A DNA stretch of 64,000 bases from Prescottella agglutinans (GTDB taxonomy: Bacteria > Actinomycetota > Actinomycetes > Mycobacteriales > Mycobacteriaceae), in the NCBI RefSeq assembly GCF_004011865.1, contig NZ_RKLP01000002.1, forward strand, positions 1-64,000, read 5' to 3'. Both the position numbers and the translations under genes were made by a program. Positions 8,880-17,033 of this stretch are shown in pieces; within the stretch, counting starts at the first letter, position 1, and each line of letters opens with the position of its first letter. The notes beneath the pieces are model-generated. The model searched no databases, was not told the DNA's origin, and saw nothing but the letters and a program-made list of their open reading frames with translations.

Positions 8880-10055
8880 TCACAGTCCGAGGATCGAGGA
8901 GGCGATGATGCTGCGCTGCACCTCGCTCGACCCGCTGTAGATGGACACCTTCCGGTAGTTGAGGTAGATCGGGGCCGCGCGCTGCGCCCACAACGGCGAC
9001 TCGATGTCGGGTCCGGCGTCGAACGGCAGCGAGTCCGGTCCGGCCACATCCACCAGAAGTTCGGTCGCGGCCTGCTGCAGTTCCGAGCCCCGCAGCTTCA
9101 GCAACGACGACGCGGGATCGGGCTTGCCGTGCGCCGAGGAGGCCACGACGCGCAGTTGCGTCAATTCGAGTGCGAGCAGTTCGTTCTCGAGTTCGGCGAC
9201 GCGGGCCGCGAACAGCGGATCGTCGAGGAGGCTGCCCGTGCCGAGGGGCGTGTGCGCCGCGTGTTCCTTCGCCCGCGCCAGCCTGACCTTGGCGCGGCCC
9301 ACACCCGTGACGCCGGTGCGCTCGTTGCCGAGCAGGAACTTCGCATAGCTCCACCCGGCGTTCTCCTCGCCGACCAGGTTCTCGGCCGGCACGCGGACGT
9401 CGTCGAAGAACACCTCGTTGACCTCGTAACTGCCGTCGATCAACCGGATCGGCCTCACCGTGACACCCGGCGACGTGAGGTCGACGAGCAGGAACGAGAT
9501 TCCCGCCTGCCTCTTCGGGGCGTCCGGGTCGGTGCGGACGAGGCAGAAGATCCAGTCGGCGTACTGGGCCAGCGTCGTCCACGTCTTCTGCCCGTTGACG
9601 ACGTAGTGGTCGCCGTCGCGCACCGCGCGGGTCTGCAGCGAGGCCAGGTCGGACCCGGCTCCGGGCTCGGAGAATCCCTGACACCACCAGATGTCGAGGT
9701 TCGCCGTCGCCGGCAGGAACCGTTCCTTCTGCTCCTCCGACCCGAACGTCGCGATCACCGGGCCGACCATGTTCGCGTTGAACGCCAGCGGTTCGGGCAC
9801 CGCAGCCAACTGCATCTCGTCGAGCCAGATGTGCCGCTGCACCACCGACCAGTCGCGACCGCCCCACCGGACCGGCCAGTGCGGCACCGCGAGCCCCGCC
9901 GCGTTGAGGATGCGCTGCGTCGCGACGAAGTCGTCCCGGCCGATCGGCGCACCGGACGCCACCCGCTCGCGGATCTCCGCGGGGATCTCGGTGCGGAAGA
10001 AGGTCCGCATCTCCTCCCGGAAAGCGCGCTCCTCAGCGGTCAGGGCCAGGTTCAT
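8880..10055 (-). CDS. Acyl-CoA dehydrogenase, probable catalytic subunit
   Basis: A 391-residue acyl-CoA dehydrogenase. It shows the N-terminal helical domain, the central beta domain (GFSEPGAGSDLASLQT, VNGQKTWTTLAQYADW) and the C-terminal YSGSSEVQR segment. GNERTG places a Glu at residue 245, at the position of the catalytic base in LCAD, IVD and FadE-type enzymes. Such enzymes form 2,3-enoyl-CoA and pass electrons to ETF. A GAAGGGAA ribosome-binding site precedes the ATG. It is the first gene of a two-gene unit with the partner subunit. Chain length and substrate are unknown; polycyclic or branched CoA esters are typical for this architecture. Confidence 0.88.
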   Translation of the reverse strand: MNLALTAEERAFREEMRTFFRTEIPAEIRERVASGAPIGRDDFVATQRILNAAGLAVPHWPVRWGGRDWSVVQRHIWLDEMQLAAVPEPLAFNANMVGPVIATFGSEEQKERFLPATANLDIWWCQGFSEPGAGSDLASLQTRAVRDGDHYVVNGQKTWTTLAQYADWIFCLVRTDPDAPKRQAGISFLLVDLTSPGVTVRPIRLIDGSYEVNEVFFDDVRVPAENLVGEENAGWSYAKFLLGNERTGVTGVGRAKVRLARAKEHAAHTPLGTGSLLDDPLFAARVAELENELLALELTQLRVVASSAHGKPDPASSLLKLRGSELQQAATELLVDVAGPDSLPFDAGPDIESPLWAQRAAPIYLNYRKVSIYSGSSEVQRSIIASSILGL

Positions 10056-10145
10056 CGACGATTCCCTTCACGCGCACGGATCTGGAGTGGTCTCGTTGCG
10101 AACGCTACTCCCTCCGGCGTGACGAACGGCGGCTTTGCGCGGGGG

Positions 10146-10589
10146 CTAGCGCGTCTCCAGGACCAGGAGAAATCCCCCGGCGCCGGCATCCACCCGGGTC
10201 GTCAGGGCCAGATCGGGTGCGAGCCGCGAGAGCCGATCGAGCAGCCACTCACCCGCGGCCACGGCGTCCGCTTCGCCCGGACACCGGGCCACTGCGACCC
10301 GGCCACCCTTGCGGCCCAGTTGCTCGACGACACCGATGATCGGCGCCGGGTCGACGACGAACAGTTCGTCGGGCCACGGCACGACGGGCTTGACGGCCCC
10401 CTTCTTCGTATTACACGCGCGGTGCGCCAGGCGCTCCTGAACCGACTTGCCCTTGCTCTTCTTCGCGGTGCTGAGGCCGTCGACGCTCGGCCCACGCGGA
10501 TCGTTCACCGACATGTCCGGGTCGACGGGCTCGTCGCACAGCCAGCAGCGCCAGCCGTCGCGTTCACCGATGTCCTGCAGGTTGCTCAC
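10146..10589 (-). CDS. Small HNH-like protein, active-site His apparently lost
   Basis: A 147-residue protein whose N-terminal 65 residues resemble an HNH/beta-beta-alpha-metal module. CWLC is the first zinc knuckle and LAHRACNTKKG the second half with His and Asn. Between them, where HNH nucleases read Asp-His, this protein reads PSVDGLSTAKK, so the general-base His is replaced by Gly. The C-terminal half is a separate alpha/beta segment of unknown role. The start is GTG (10589-10587); there is no clear Shine-Dalgarno, and a long hairpin (10596-10632) lies immediately upstream. It may be an inactive nucleic-acid-binding relative rather than an endonuclease. Confidence 0.7.
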   Translation of the reverse strand: MSNLQDIGERDGWRCWLCDEPVDPDMSVNDPRGPSVDGLSTAKKSKGKSVQERLAHRACNTKKGAVKPVVPWPDELFVVDPAPIIGVVEQLGRKGGRVAVARCPGEADAVAAGEWLLDRLSRLAPDLALTTRVDAGAGGFLLVLETR

Positions 10590-10595
10590 GTGAAG

Positions 10596-10632
10596 ACGGT
10601 ACCGCCGCGGCGAAGCGCCGCGGCGGTACCGT
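10596..10632 (-). terminator. 17-bp perfect hairpin downstream of the ABC permease gene
   Basis: Perfect 17-bp arms (10596-10612 and 10616-10632) flank an AAG loop, very GC-rich. It lies 17 bp beyond the permease stop on the minus strand and ends 6 bp before the HNH-like GTG. It has only a weak T stretch on the minus strand (TCTTCAC), so it is terminator-like rather than canonical. TACCGT in the arm, 6 nt before the GTG, could instead serve as a -10 element of a leaderless transcript. Confidence 0.6.
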
Positions 10633-10649
10633 TCCCGAGCACCCTGCCC

Positions 10650-13175
10650 CTACATGTCGGCGATGGCCTCGAGGGGCTTGGTCCGCGCCGCCCGACTCGC
10701 CGGCCACAGTGCCGCGAGGACGCCGACCACGGCGGACCCGATCAGCATCGCGACCACCTGACCCCACGGGACCGAGATCTGGTCGAGGCCCTCGTCGGCG
10801 AGCGTCCGCACGAAGCCCCAGCCGAAGACCACACCGAGCACGACACCGACGAGGGCGCCGAACACCGCGATCAGGACCGACTCGAGGTAGATGGTGCGGC
10901 GCACCTGCGCCCGCTGCATTCCGACTGCCCGCAGCATGCCGATCTCACGTCGACGTTCGACGACGGAGAGCGCCAGGGTGTTGACGATGCCGAGGATCGC
11001 GATGACGACCGCGAGTGCGAGCAGGCCGTACAGCACCGCGAGCAGCGTGTCGATCTGCTGCCCCTGGGTGCCCTTGAACTGCTCCCGGTCCTGGACCTGC
11101 ACCACGACGAACGGGTCGGTCGCGGTCGCGAGGTCGGACGCCATCGCGGTCAGGTCGGAACCCGGCGCCGCCTTGATCAGCACCGCCCACTCGGTGCGCA
11201 TGCTCAGCGGCGTCACGTCCTGGTACACCTGGTCGGAGACGACCCACGGACCGAGCAGCTGGTTGTCGGCGTAGATGCCGGTCACCGTCGTGGTGACCTG
11301 CTCGCCGTCGCGGTCGGTGAGGGTGACCGGCGTGCCGAGCTTCCACCCGTGGTCGGCGGCCTCGGTCTCGCTGACCAGCATGTCGGTGCCGGTGATCGAG
11401 GTGGTCCCCTCCTTCATGGTGTAGTCGAGCACGCCGTCGGGCGAACCGCTCAGGGCCGTGCCGAACACGTCCTCGTCGTCGATCTTCACGGCGACACCGT
11501 GGAGGGAGACCGCCTGCTCGACGCCGGTCACCTGCCCGGCGGCCGCGGCGGCGCCCGCCGGGACACCGATACCTTGCGGTCCGCTGAGCACGAAGTCCGC
11601 CTCGACGCCCTTGTCCACGAGCGCGTTCACGCTCGACTTGGCGGACGCACCGAACACACCGATCACCGACACCAGCATCAGGCCAAGGGTCAGCGCGAAC
11701 GCCGTCGCCGCCGTGCGCTTGGGGTTGCGCACCGCGTTGGTACGGGCCAGGCGACCCACCGGGCCGAAGGGCTTGGCGAACACCGCGCCGAGGGCACCGA
11801 CAACGGGACGCGACAACGCCGGAGCCGCCAGCAGCACCGCGAGGACGAGTCCCAGCGCGCCGAGTCCGACCGTCGCCGCGGCGCCGCCACCGGTGGACTG
11901 GGCGCCGACGACCAGAGCGAGAACACCCAGCACTGCAGCGATCGAACCGATCAGGGTGCGCACCTTGAGGGTGTCGCCGGTGGAGGCGAACTCCTCGCGC
12001 ATCGCCGCCACCGGCGGCACCTTCGAGGCCCGGCGGGCCGGCGCGTAGGCGCTGACGACGGTCACGAGCACACCGAGGACGAGCGCCACGATGATCGTGC
12101 GGGGCGCGACCTGCAACGAGCCCTCGGGCAGGCCGAGGTCGAACGCGTTGAGCAGGCCGCGCAGTCCGTACGCGAGTCCCACACCGGCCGCGAGGCCGAG
12201 CGCGCTGCCGATCACGCCGACGACGAGCGCCTCCAGGACGACCGACCGGCCCACCTGCTTGCGGCTGGCGCCGATCGCACGCAGCAGCGCGAGTTCGCGC
12301 AGGCGCTGGGCGACGATCATCGAGAAGGTGTTGTAGATGATGAAGGTGCCGACCAGCAGCGCGATCGCGCCGAACGCCAGCAGGAAGTAGTTGACGAAGC
12401 TGAGCGCCTGACCGATCTCGTCCTTGGTCTCCTCACGCACCTCGGCGCCGGTCTGGACCTTCGTGTCGGGCAGCGCCGCCGCGATCCGGTCGCGCAGTTC
12501 GTCCTGCGAGACCCCCGTGCCCGCGACGTCGATGTACCCGACGTGGCTGCCGTCGGTGAACAGTTGCCGCGCCTGCGCGTCCGTGAACAGCACGCCGACG
12601 TACCCACCGGTGTCGGTCTCGGGGGCGTAGAGGCCCGAGATCGTGACGTCGTTCCACCCGTTCATCGTCAGCACGCGTGTGTGGTCGCCGACCTCCAGGC
12701 CGGCACGCTTCGCGGCGCCCTCGTTGAGCGCGATCTGTCCGGCCTGTTCCGGCGGGGTACCGGTCACGAACTTCGTCGGCTCGCCGAACTGCTGCTCCGG
12801 CGGCAGATACGACGACCCGATACTGGGGGCGCCGCCGTTCTGCGTGGGTTTGCCGGCCGAGTCGAGGACCACTATCTGACCGCCCACGGACGGCGCGACG
12901 GCGCGGACGCCGTCGACCGCGCGGATGGTGTCGACGTCCGCGATCGGGACGCCGCTCGAGCCCTGCTCGACGGGGCTGACACGCACGTCGATGCCGTCGG
13001 CGGAGCCGTCGACGATGCTGTCGAACGTCTTCTGCAGGGTGTCGGTGAAGACGAAGGACCCCGCGACGAACGCCGTGCCGAGCACGACCGAGAGCACGGT
13101 GAGGATCAGCCGCACCTTGTGGGCGGCGAGGTTGCGCAGGGACACCCTGCGCATCGGGGAATTGGTGACCGCCAT
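10650..13175 (-). CDS. ABC transporter permease, MacB/FtsX family
   Basis: An 841-residue membrane protein with the actinobacterial two-FtsX-domain architecture. It has an N-terminal transmembrane helix (residues about 22-45), a large extracytoplasmic region, and a first membrane block including FVNYFLLAFGAIALLVGTFIIY. A second extracytoplasmic region and a C-terminal membrane block (LLALAVVIAILGIVNTLALSV, then VLGVVFGWGF and VAMLIGSAVVGVLAAL) follow. The motif ELALLRAIGASRKQVGRSV occurs, and a copy near the C-terminus reads EIGMLRAVGMQRAQVRRTI. These coupling segments contact the ATPase encoded just upstream. Relatives export lipids, peptides or lipoproteins mechanochemically; the cargo is unknown. 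Confidence 0.92.
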   Translation of the reverse strand: MAVTNSPMRRVSLRNLAAHKVRLILTVLSVVLGTAFVAGSFVFTDTLQKTFDSIVDGSADGIDVRVSPVEQGSSGVPIADVDTIRAVDGVRAVAPSVGGQIVVLDSAGKPTQNGGAPSIGSSYLPPEQQFGEPTKFVTGTPPEQAGQIALNEGAAKRAGLEVGDHTRVLTMNGWNDVTISGLYAPETDTGGYVGVLFTDAQARQLFTDGSHVGYIDVAGTGVSQDELRDRIAAALPDTKVQTGAEVREETKDEIGQALSFVNYFLLAFGAIALLVGTFIIYNTFSMIVAQRLRELALLRAIGASRKQVGRSVVLEALVVGVIGSALGLAAGVGLAYGLRGLLNAFDLGLPEGSLQVAPRTIIVALVLGVLVTVVSAYAPARRASKVPPVAAMREEFASTGDTLKVRTLIGSIAAVLGVLALVVGAQSTGGGAAATVGLGALGLVLAVLLAAPALSRPVVGALGAVFAKPFGPVGRLARTNAVRNPKRTAATAFALTLGLMLVSVIGVFGASAKSSVNALVDKGVEADFVLSGPQGIGVPAGAAAAAGQVTGVEQAVSLHGVAVKIDDEDVFGTALSGSPDGVLDYTMKEGTTSITGTDMLVSETEAADHGWKLGTPVTLTDRDGEQVTTTVTGIYADNQLLGPWVVSDQVYQDVTPLSMRTEWAVLIKAAPGSDLTAMASDLATATDPFVVVQVQDREQFKGTQGQQIDTLLAVLYGLLALAVVIAILGIVNTLALSVVERRREIGMLRAVGMQRAQVRRTIYLESVLIAVFGALVGVVLGVVFGWGFVRTLADEGLDQISVPWGQVVAMLIGSAVVGVLAALWPASRAARTKPLEAIADM

Positions 13176-13179
13176 GGTG

Positions 13180-13938
13180 TCAGACCGTCTCGAGGTTCTT
13201 CATGCGGTCCAGGACCGACTCGGCGGTGGGCTCGCGCAACTCGTCGACGATCTGCCCGTCGGCGAGGAAGACCACGCGATCGGCGAAGCTCGCGGCCCGC
13301 GGATCGTGCGTGACGATCACGACCGTCTGGTCGAACTCGTCGACCGCGGCCCGCAGGATCGAGAGCACCTCACCCGACGAGCGCGAATCCAGGTTGCCGG
13401 TCGGCTCGTCGCCGAAGATGATCTCCGGCTGTCCGGCGAGCGCCCGCGCGCACGCGACACGCTGCTGCTGGCCGCCGGACAGCTCACCGGGACGGTGGTC
13501 GAGCCGATCGCGCAGACCCAACCGGTCGACCACGGTGTCGAGCCACTGCTGGTCGGCCTTCCGACCGGCGATGTCGAGCGGCAGGGTGATGTTCTCGAGC
13601 GCCGTGAGGGTCGGCACCAGGTTGAACGCCTGGAAGACGAACCCGATCCGGTCCCGGCGCAGCTGCGTCATCTGCTTGTCCGAGAGGGTGGTCAGATCCG
13701 TCGCGCCGATCAGCACCGAACCCGACGTCGCCGCGTCGAGACCGGCCAGGCAGTGCATGAGCGTCGACTTGCCGGAGCCGGACGGCCCCATGATGGCGGT
13801 GAACTCCCCCCGCGCGAACTCCGCGGACACGCCTGCGAGGGCGTGGACCTGGGTGTCCCCCGACCCGTACACCTTCGTCAGGTTGACCGCACGAGCGGCA
13901 ACGGTGGTCTCGGTGGGCATCTCGGTTTCGGTTGGCAT
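13180..13938 (-). CDS. ABC transporter ATP-binding protein, MacB/LolD type
   Basis: About 252 residues; a complete nucleotide-binding domain. It has Walker A GPSGSGKST, Q-loop region FVFQAFNLVP, signature LSGGQQQRV, Walker B IIFGDEPTGNLD and switch His in VIVTHD. The DEPTGNLD form is typical of MacB/FtsE/LolD ATPases, matching the FtsX-type permease that follows after 4 bp. Several in-frame starts exist (13953 GTG, 13947 ATG, 13938 ATG). The ATG at 13938 is preferred because a GAGG lies 9 nt upstream. Energy from ATP would drive the permease as a heteromeric export or mechanotransmission complex. Confidence 0.92.
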   Translation of the reverse strand: MPTETEMPTETTVAARAVNLTKVYGSGDTQVHALAGVSAEFARGEFTAIMGPSGSGKSTLMHCLAGLDAATSGSVLIGATDLTTLSDKQMTQLRRDRIGFVFQAFNLVPTLTALENITLPLDIAGRKADQQWLDTVVDRLGLRDRLDHRPGELSGGQQQRVACARALAGQPEIIFGDEPTGNLDSRSSGEVLSILRAAVDEFDQTVVIVTHDPRAASFADRVVFLADGQIVDELREPTAESVLDRMKNLETV

Positions 13939-13982
13939 GCCCAACATCCTCACCCGAGCGGGTGACGGAAAACCATCGGGGA

Positions 13983-14014
13983 CATCCCTGATCTTGTACC
14001 CGGACTCAGGGATG
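13983..14014. repeat. Inverted repeat between the sulfatase stop and the ABC operon
   Basis: CATCCCTGA (13983-13991) and TCAGGGATG (14006-14014) are perfect 9-bp arms around a 14-nt spacer. The element lies just downstream of the sulfatase stop and about 45 bp upstream of the ABC ATPase start, both on the minus strand. It could be a weak terminator for the sulfatase transcript or an operator for the ABC genes. There is no T-run to decide. Confidence 0.45.
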
Positions 14015-14019
14015 ACCCG

Positions 14020-16371
14020 TCAGTCGTGCGAGAAGGCGCGGGCGATCTCCCGCTCGAGGTCGAGGTACGGGGCGCCCGAGACGTCGGCGGTCACCTGCGC
14101 GACGGTTCCCCCGCGGAAACGGAACGGTGCCCGGTAGAGCCGCGAAACGGACTGGCCGGTGTCGCGTCCGACCCGGATTCCCTCCCCCACCCCGGAGAAC
14201 ATCGCCGGCTGGATCCGGACGCCACCGAGAGAACCGACCTCGCGGTCGTCGACGTGAAGGGTCACGTCGCCGATCGGGGTGAACCCGTCGTCCGCCGCCC
14301 CGGTCCGGTCGAAGCGCACCCCGAGCACGTGGGCGCCGACGGGCACCGGCTCGGACGCGACGACGACCTGCTCGTCCTCCCCGAGGAAGTTGTAGACGTA
14401 CTTCAGGTGTCCGTCCTGCACGAACAGACTGTGGCCGCCGAGTCGGCCGCCGTGCGCGAACAGGACGCCCTCGACGTCGTCGGATTCGACTCTCACGTCC
14501 GCGAGCACCGAGAAGGACCGCCCCCGCATCTCCAGCGCGGCGCCCGGCCCCACCTCGGCCGCGTCCGGGTAGTAGACGAACGACTCCCGTGCCCCCGTCA
14601 GGTACGGCCGGTAACGCAGGAACGCGGACAGCACGTCGAGGTCGTTGAGCGGCAGCCCGTCGTACTTCGCGGCCTCGTCGAACCACAGCCTGCGCAACTC
14701 GTCGAGTTTGTCCGGCCGCGCCGCCGCGAGGTCGCGGACCTGGCTGCGGTCCCGCTCGATGTGGAACAACTCCCAGCGGTCCTGGTCGAAGTGCGCCCAG
14801 TTGGACGGGGCCGCCGGGTGCACGGTGTTCGCGAACCAGCCGTCGTGCCAGATTCCGCGGGTGCCGAGCATCGAGTAGAACTGGGTCGTCTTGCCGGTCG
14901 CCGCCTCCGGGTCGCCGAGGACCGGACGGAAACTCACCCCCTCGAGCGGGCGCTGCGGCACCCCACCGACCAGCAGCGGCGGATCCACGCCGAGCAACTC
15001 GTACACCGTGGGCGTGACGTCGCAGACGTTGATGTAGTTGTCGCGGATCTCGCCGCGCGCGGAGATGCCGTCCGGCCACGAGATCACGCACGGGTCCGCG
15101 ATCCCTCCCTCGTGGGACGCGTACCGCTTGAACAGCTTGTACGGGGTGTTGAACGCCATCGCCCACCCGGTGCAGTAGTGGTTGTACGTCTCCAGACCGC
15201 CCAGGTCGTCGATCTTGGCCAGACCGTCCTCGACCCGGTCCGGGTAGCCGTTGAAGAACTTGTACTCGTTGACCGAGCCGTTGGGGCCGCCCTCGCCGCT
15301 GGCACCGTTGTCGGACAGCAGCACGACGATCGTGTTCTCGAGCTGCCCGGATTCCTCGAGGTAGTCGAGCAGTCGGCCGATCTGGGCATCGGTGTAACTC
15401 TGGAATCCGGCGAAAACCTCCGCCATCCGGCAGAACAGCCGCCGCTCGTCGTCGTCGAGCGAATCCCACGGGCGGACGGTGTCCCCCACCGGCCACGGCA
15501 CGCCGTCCGCGCTCACCTCGTCAGCGTACGGATTCATCTGCGACAGTTCGGTGTCCGCGGGAACCAGGCCGAGCCGCTTCTGGTTGTCGAGGACGATCTC
15601 GCGGTACCGCTCGTAGCCCATGTCGAAACGGCCGGCGTACCGGTCGGCCCATTCCTTCGAAACATGATGCGGCGCATGCCCGCAGCCCGGACACAGGTAG
15701 AGGAACCACGGCTTGTCCGGCGCGATGACCTTGGCGTCGCCAATGAACTCGATCGACTTGTCGGCCAGGTCCTTCGACAGGTGGTAGCCGTCCTCCGGCG
15801 ACGACGGCGGATCGACCGGATGGTTGTCGTAGACCAGATTGGGGTACCACTGGTCGGCCTCACCGCCGAGAAATCCGTAGAATCGCTCGAACCCTCGCGA
15901 AAGCGGCCAATTCCTTTTGGTGGCAGCCAGATTCGACTCCTCCAACGGGGTCAGGTGCCATTTGCCGACGGCGTAGGTGTTCCAGCCCCTCTCGCCCAGC
16001 ACCTCCGACAGCAGTGCCGCATCGGCCGGTATCCGACCACTCGAGTTGGCGAACCCGTCGGTGAACTCCTCGATCGTCGCCATCCCCACCGACGTCGGGT
16101 TCCGCCCGGTCAGCAGCGCGGCGCGCGTCGGCGAACACAGCGCGGTGGTGTGGAACTGACTCAACAACACCCCACGTTCGGCGATCCGCCGCAGATTCGG
16201 CATCTCGACCAGACCGCCGTAGAAGTCCCAGGTGCCGATCCCCGTGTCGTCCCACACCAGGTACAGGACGTTCGGGGCGCCCTCCGGCGCACGCGGTTCC
16301 GCGAACGGCGCCCAGTCCGGCGTCGAATCCCGGATGTCGACCGAAACCTTGCCCGTGAACTCCGCAGCCAT
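14020..16371 (-). CDS. Type I (formylglycine) sulfatase, arylsulfatase family
   Basis: A 783-residue sulfatase. NVLYLVWDD supplies the metal-binding Asp pair (residues 41-42). CSPTRAALLTGRN has Cys79 in the C-x-P-x-R context that is oxidised to formylglycine; LLSDNGASGEGG is the distal metal site. The C-terminal 200 residues form a beta-rich domain seen in long bacterial arylsulfatases. There is no signal peptide, so it is probably cytoplasmic. It would release sulfate from an organic sulfate ester, useful for sulfur scavenging. A GGGAGG Shine-Dalgarno lies 8 nt before the ATG but is buried in a hairpin (16380-16424). No formylglycine-generating enzyme is seen in the window. Confidence 0.93.
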   Translation of the reverse strand: MAAEFTGKVSVDIRDSTPDWAPFAEPRAPEGAPNVLYLVWDDTGIGTWDFYGGLVEMPNLRRIAERGVLLSQFHTTALCSPTRAALLTGRNPTSVGMATIEEFTDGFANSSGRIPADAALLSEVLGERGWNTYAVGKWHLTPLEESNLAATKRNWPLSRGFERFYGFLGGEADQWYPNLVYDNHPVDPPSSPEDGYHLSKDLADKSIEFIGDAKVIAPDKPWFLYLCPGCGHAPHHVSKEWADRYAGRFDMGYERYREIVLDNQKRLGLVPADTELSQMNPYADEVSADGVPWPVGDTVRPWDSLDDDERRLFCRMAEVFAGFQSYTDAQIGRLLDYLEESGQLENTIVVLLSDNGASGEGGPNGSVNEYKFFNGYPDRVEDGLAKIDDLGGLETYNHYCTGWAMAFNTPYKLFKRYASHEGGIADPCVISWPDGISARGEIRDNYINVCDVTPTVYELLGVDPPLLVGGVPQRPLEGVSFRPVLGDPEAATGKTTQFYSMLGTRGIWHDGWFANTVHPAAPSNWAHFDQDRWELFHIERDRSQVRDLAAARPDKLDELRRLWFDEAAKYDGLPLNDLDVLSAFLRYRPYLTGARESFVYYPDAAEVGPGAALEMRGRSFSVLADVRVESDDVEGVLFAHGGRLGGHSLFVQDGHLKYVYNFLGEDEQVVVASEPVPVGAHVLGVRFDRTGAADDGFTPIGDVTLHVDDREVGSLGGVRIQPAMFSGVGEGIRVGRDTGQSVSRLYRAPFRFRGGTVAQVTADVSGAPYLDLEREIARAFSHD

Positions 16372-16379
16372 GGCCGGGT

Positions 16380-16424
16380 CCTCCCGATGCGCGTGAGGGT
16401 CTCATCATCACACGCACCGGGAGG
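16380..16424 (-). promoter_or_regulatory. Leader hairpin covering the sulfatase Shine-Dalgarno
   Basis: On the minus-strand RNA two 16-nt arms (16424-16409 and 16395-16380) pair completely, with two G-U pairs, around a 13-nt loop. The 3' arm ends in GGGAGG, the sulfatase ribosome-binding site; the 5' arm begins CCTCCC and pairs with it. No U-tract follows. It may terminate the upstream SDR/EthD transcript, but its geometry fits translational control of the sulfatase. Confidence 0.6.
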
Positions 16425-16445
16425 CTCCGGGGCAGGTTCGGGCGA

Positions 16446-17033
16446 CTAGCCCCGCGTCTCCATCATCACGTTGAAACCCCTGGTGAAGTCCAGATAGTCC
16501 ACGACGTCCGTTCGGACGACATCGGGGCTGCCGGGTCCCGCATAGTAGTGCTCGCGGTAGTCGTCGACGGTGTCGAACCACAGTTCCGAGATGGCCTCGA
16601 TCGCGCCGGCACCCTCGCCACGGGCATCGACGACGAGGTTCTGCACATACCTGCTCACGGCCGGATGGTGCACCCGCGCGATCTCGGCGTGCGCGGCGTA
16701 GCGGCGCTCGAACTCGGCGCGCGGGACATCAGCACGGCGCGCGACGAAACACACCTGCTTGATCCCGGCCCCCGTGATCCCCGCGGTGGGATCGCGGCGG
16801 TCCCAGCGGACCGACTCCGCGAGCGTCAACACGGCGTCGGGTTCGACGCCGACGTCGACCGGCGCGTCGCCCCACGACCACACGACGGTCCGCAGCGGGA
16901 CGTCGTCCGACTGCGGTGCAACGGAATTGGTCCGGAAGATCCCCGGTCGGTGGACGTCGACGGCCGACCGACCGCCGACGTCGACGGCACCGAGCGCGTC
17001 GGCGAACGCGAACGCCCGCTTGACCACCGTCAC
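16446..17033 (-). CDS. EthD-domain-like protein
   Basis: A 195-residue protein whose C-terminal half (about residues 90-190) has the dimeric alpha/beta-barrel pattern of EthD proteins. KQVCFVARRADVPRAEFERRYAAHAEIARVH resembles the N-terminal strand and helix, and SELWFDTVDDYREHYYAGP the second repeat. EthD-type proteins are small accessory or degradative proteins often adjacent to oxidoreductases; no reaction can be assigned. The start is GTG and overlaps the SDR stop as GTGA (17030-17033), so it is translationally coupled and co-transcribed with the SDR. The N-terminal 85 residues are less conserved-looking. Confidence 0.7.
   Translation of the reverse strand: MTVVKRAFAFADALGAVDVGGRSAVDVHRPGIFRTNSVAPQSDDVPLRTVVWSWGDAPVDVGVEPDAVLTLAESVRWDRRDPTAGITGAGIKQVCFVARRADVPRAEFERRYAAHAEIARVHHPAVSRYVQNLVVDARGEGAGAIEAISELWFDTVDDYREHYYAGPGSPDVVRTDVVDYLDFTRGFNVMMETRG

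Noticed and set aside
8766-13313. A 1515-codon open frame on the plus strand.
   Set aside because: It lies opposite the dehydrogenase, HNH and ABC-permease genes, is Arg/Gly/Asp-rich, and has no domain. It is an artefact of high GC on the opposite strand.
14026-16449. An 807-codon plus-strand frame opposite the sulfatase.
   Set aside because: The sulfatase on the minus strand has all catalytic motifs; this frame is a GC-driven shadow.
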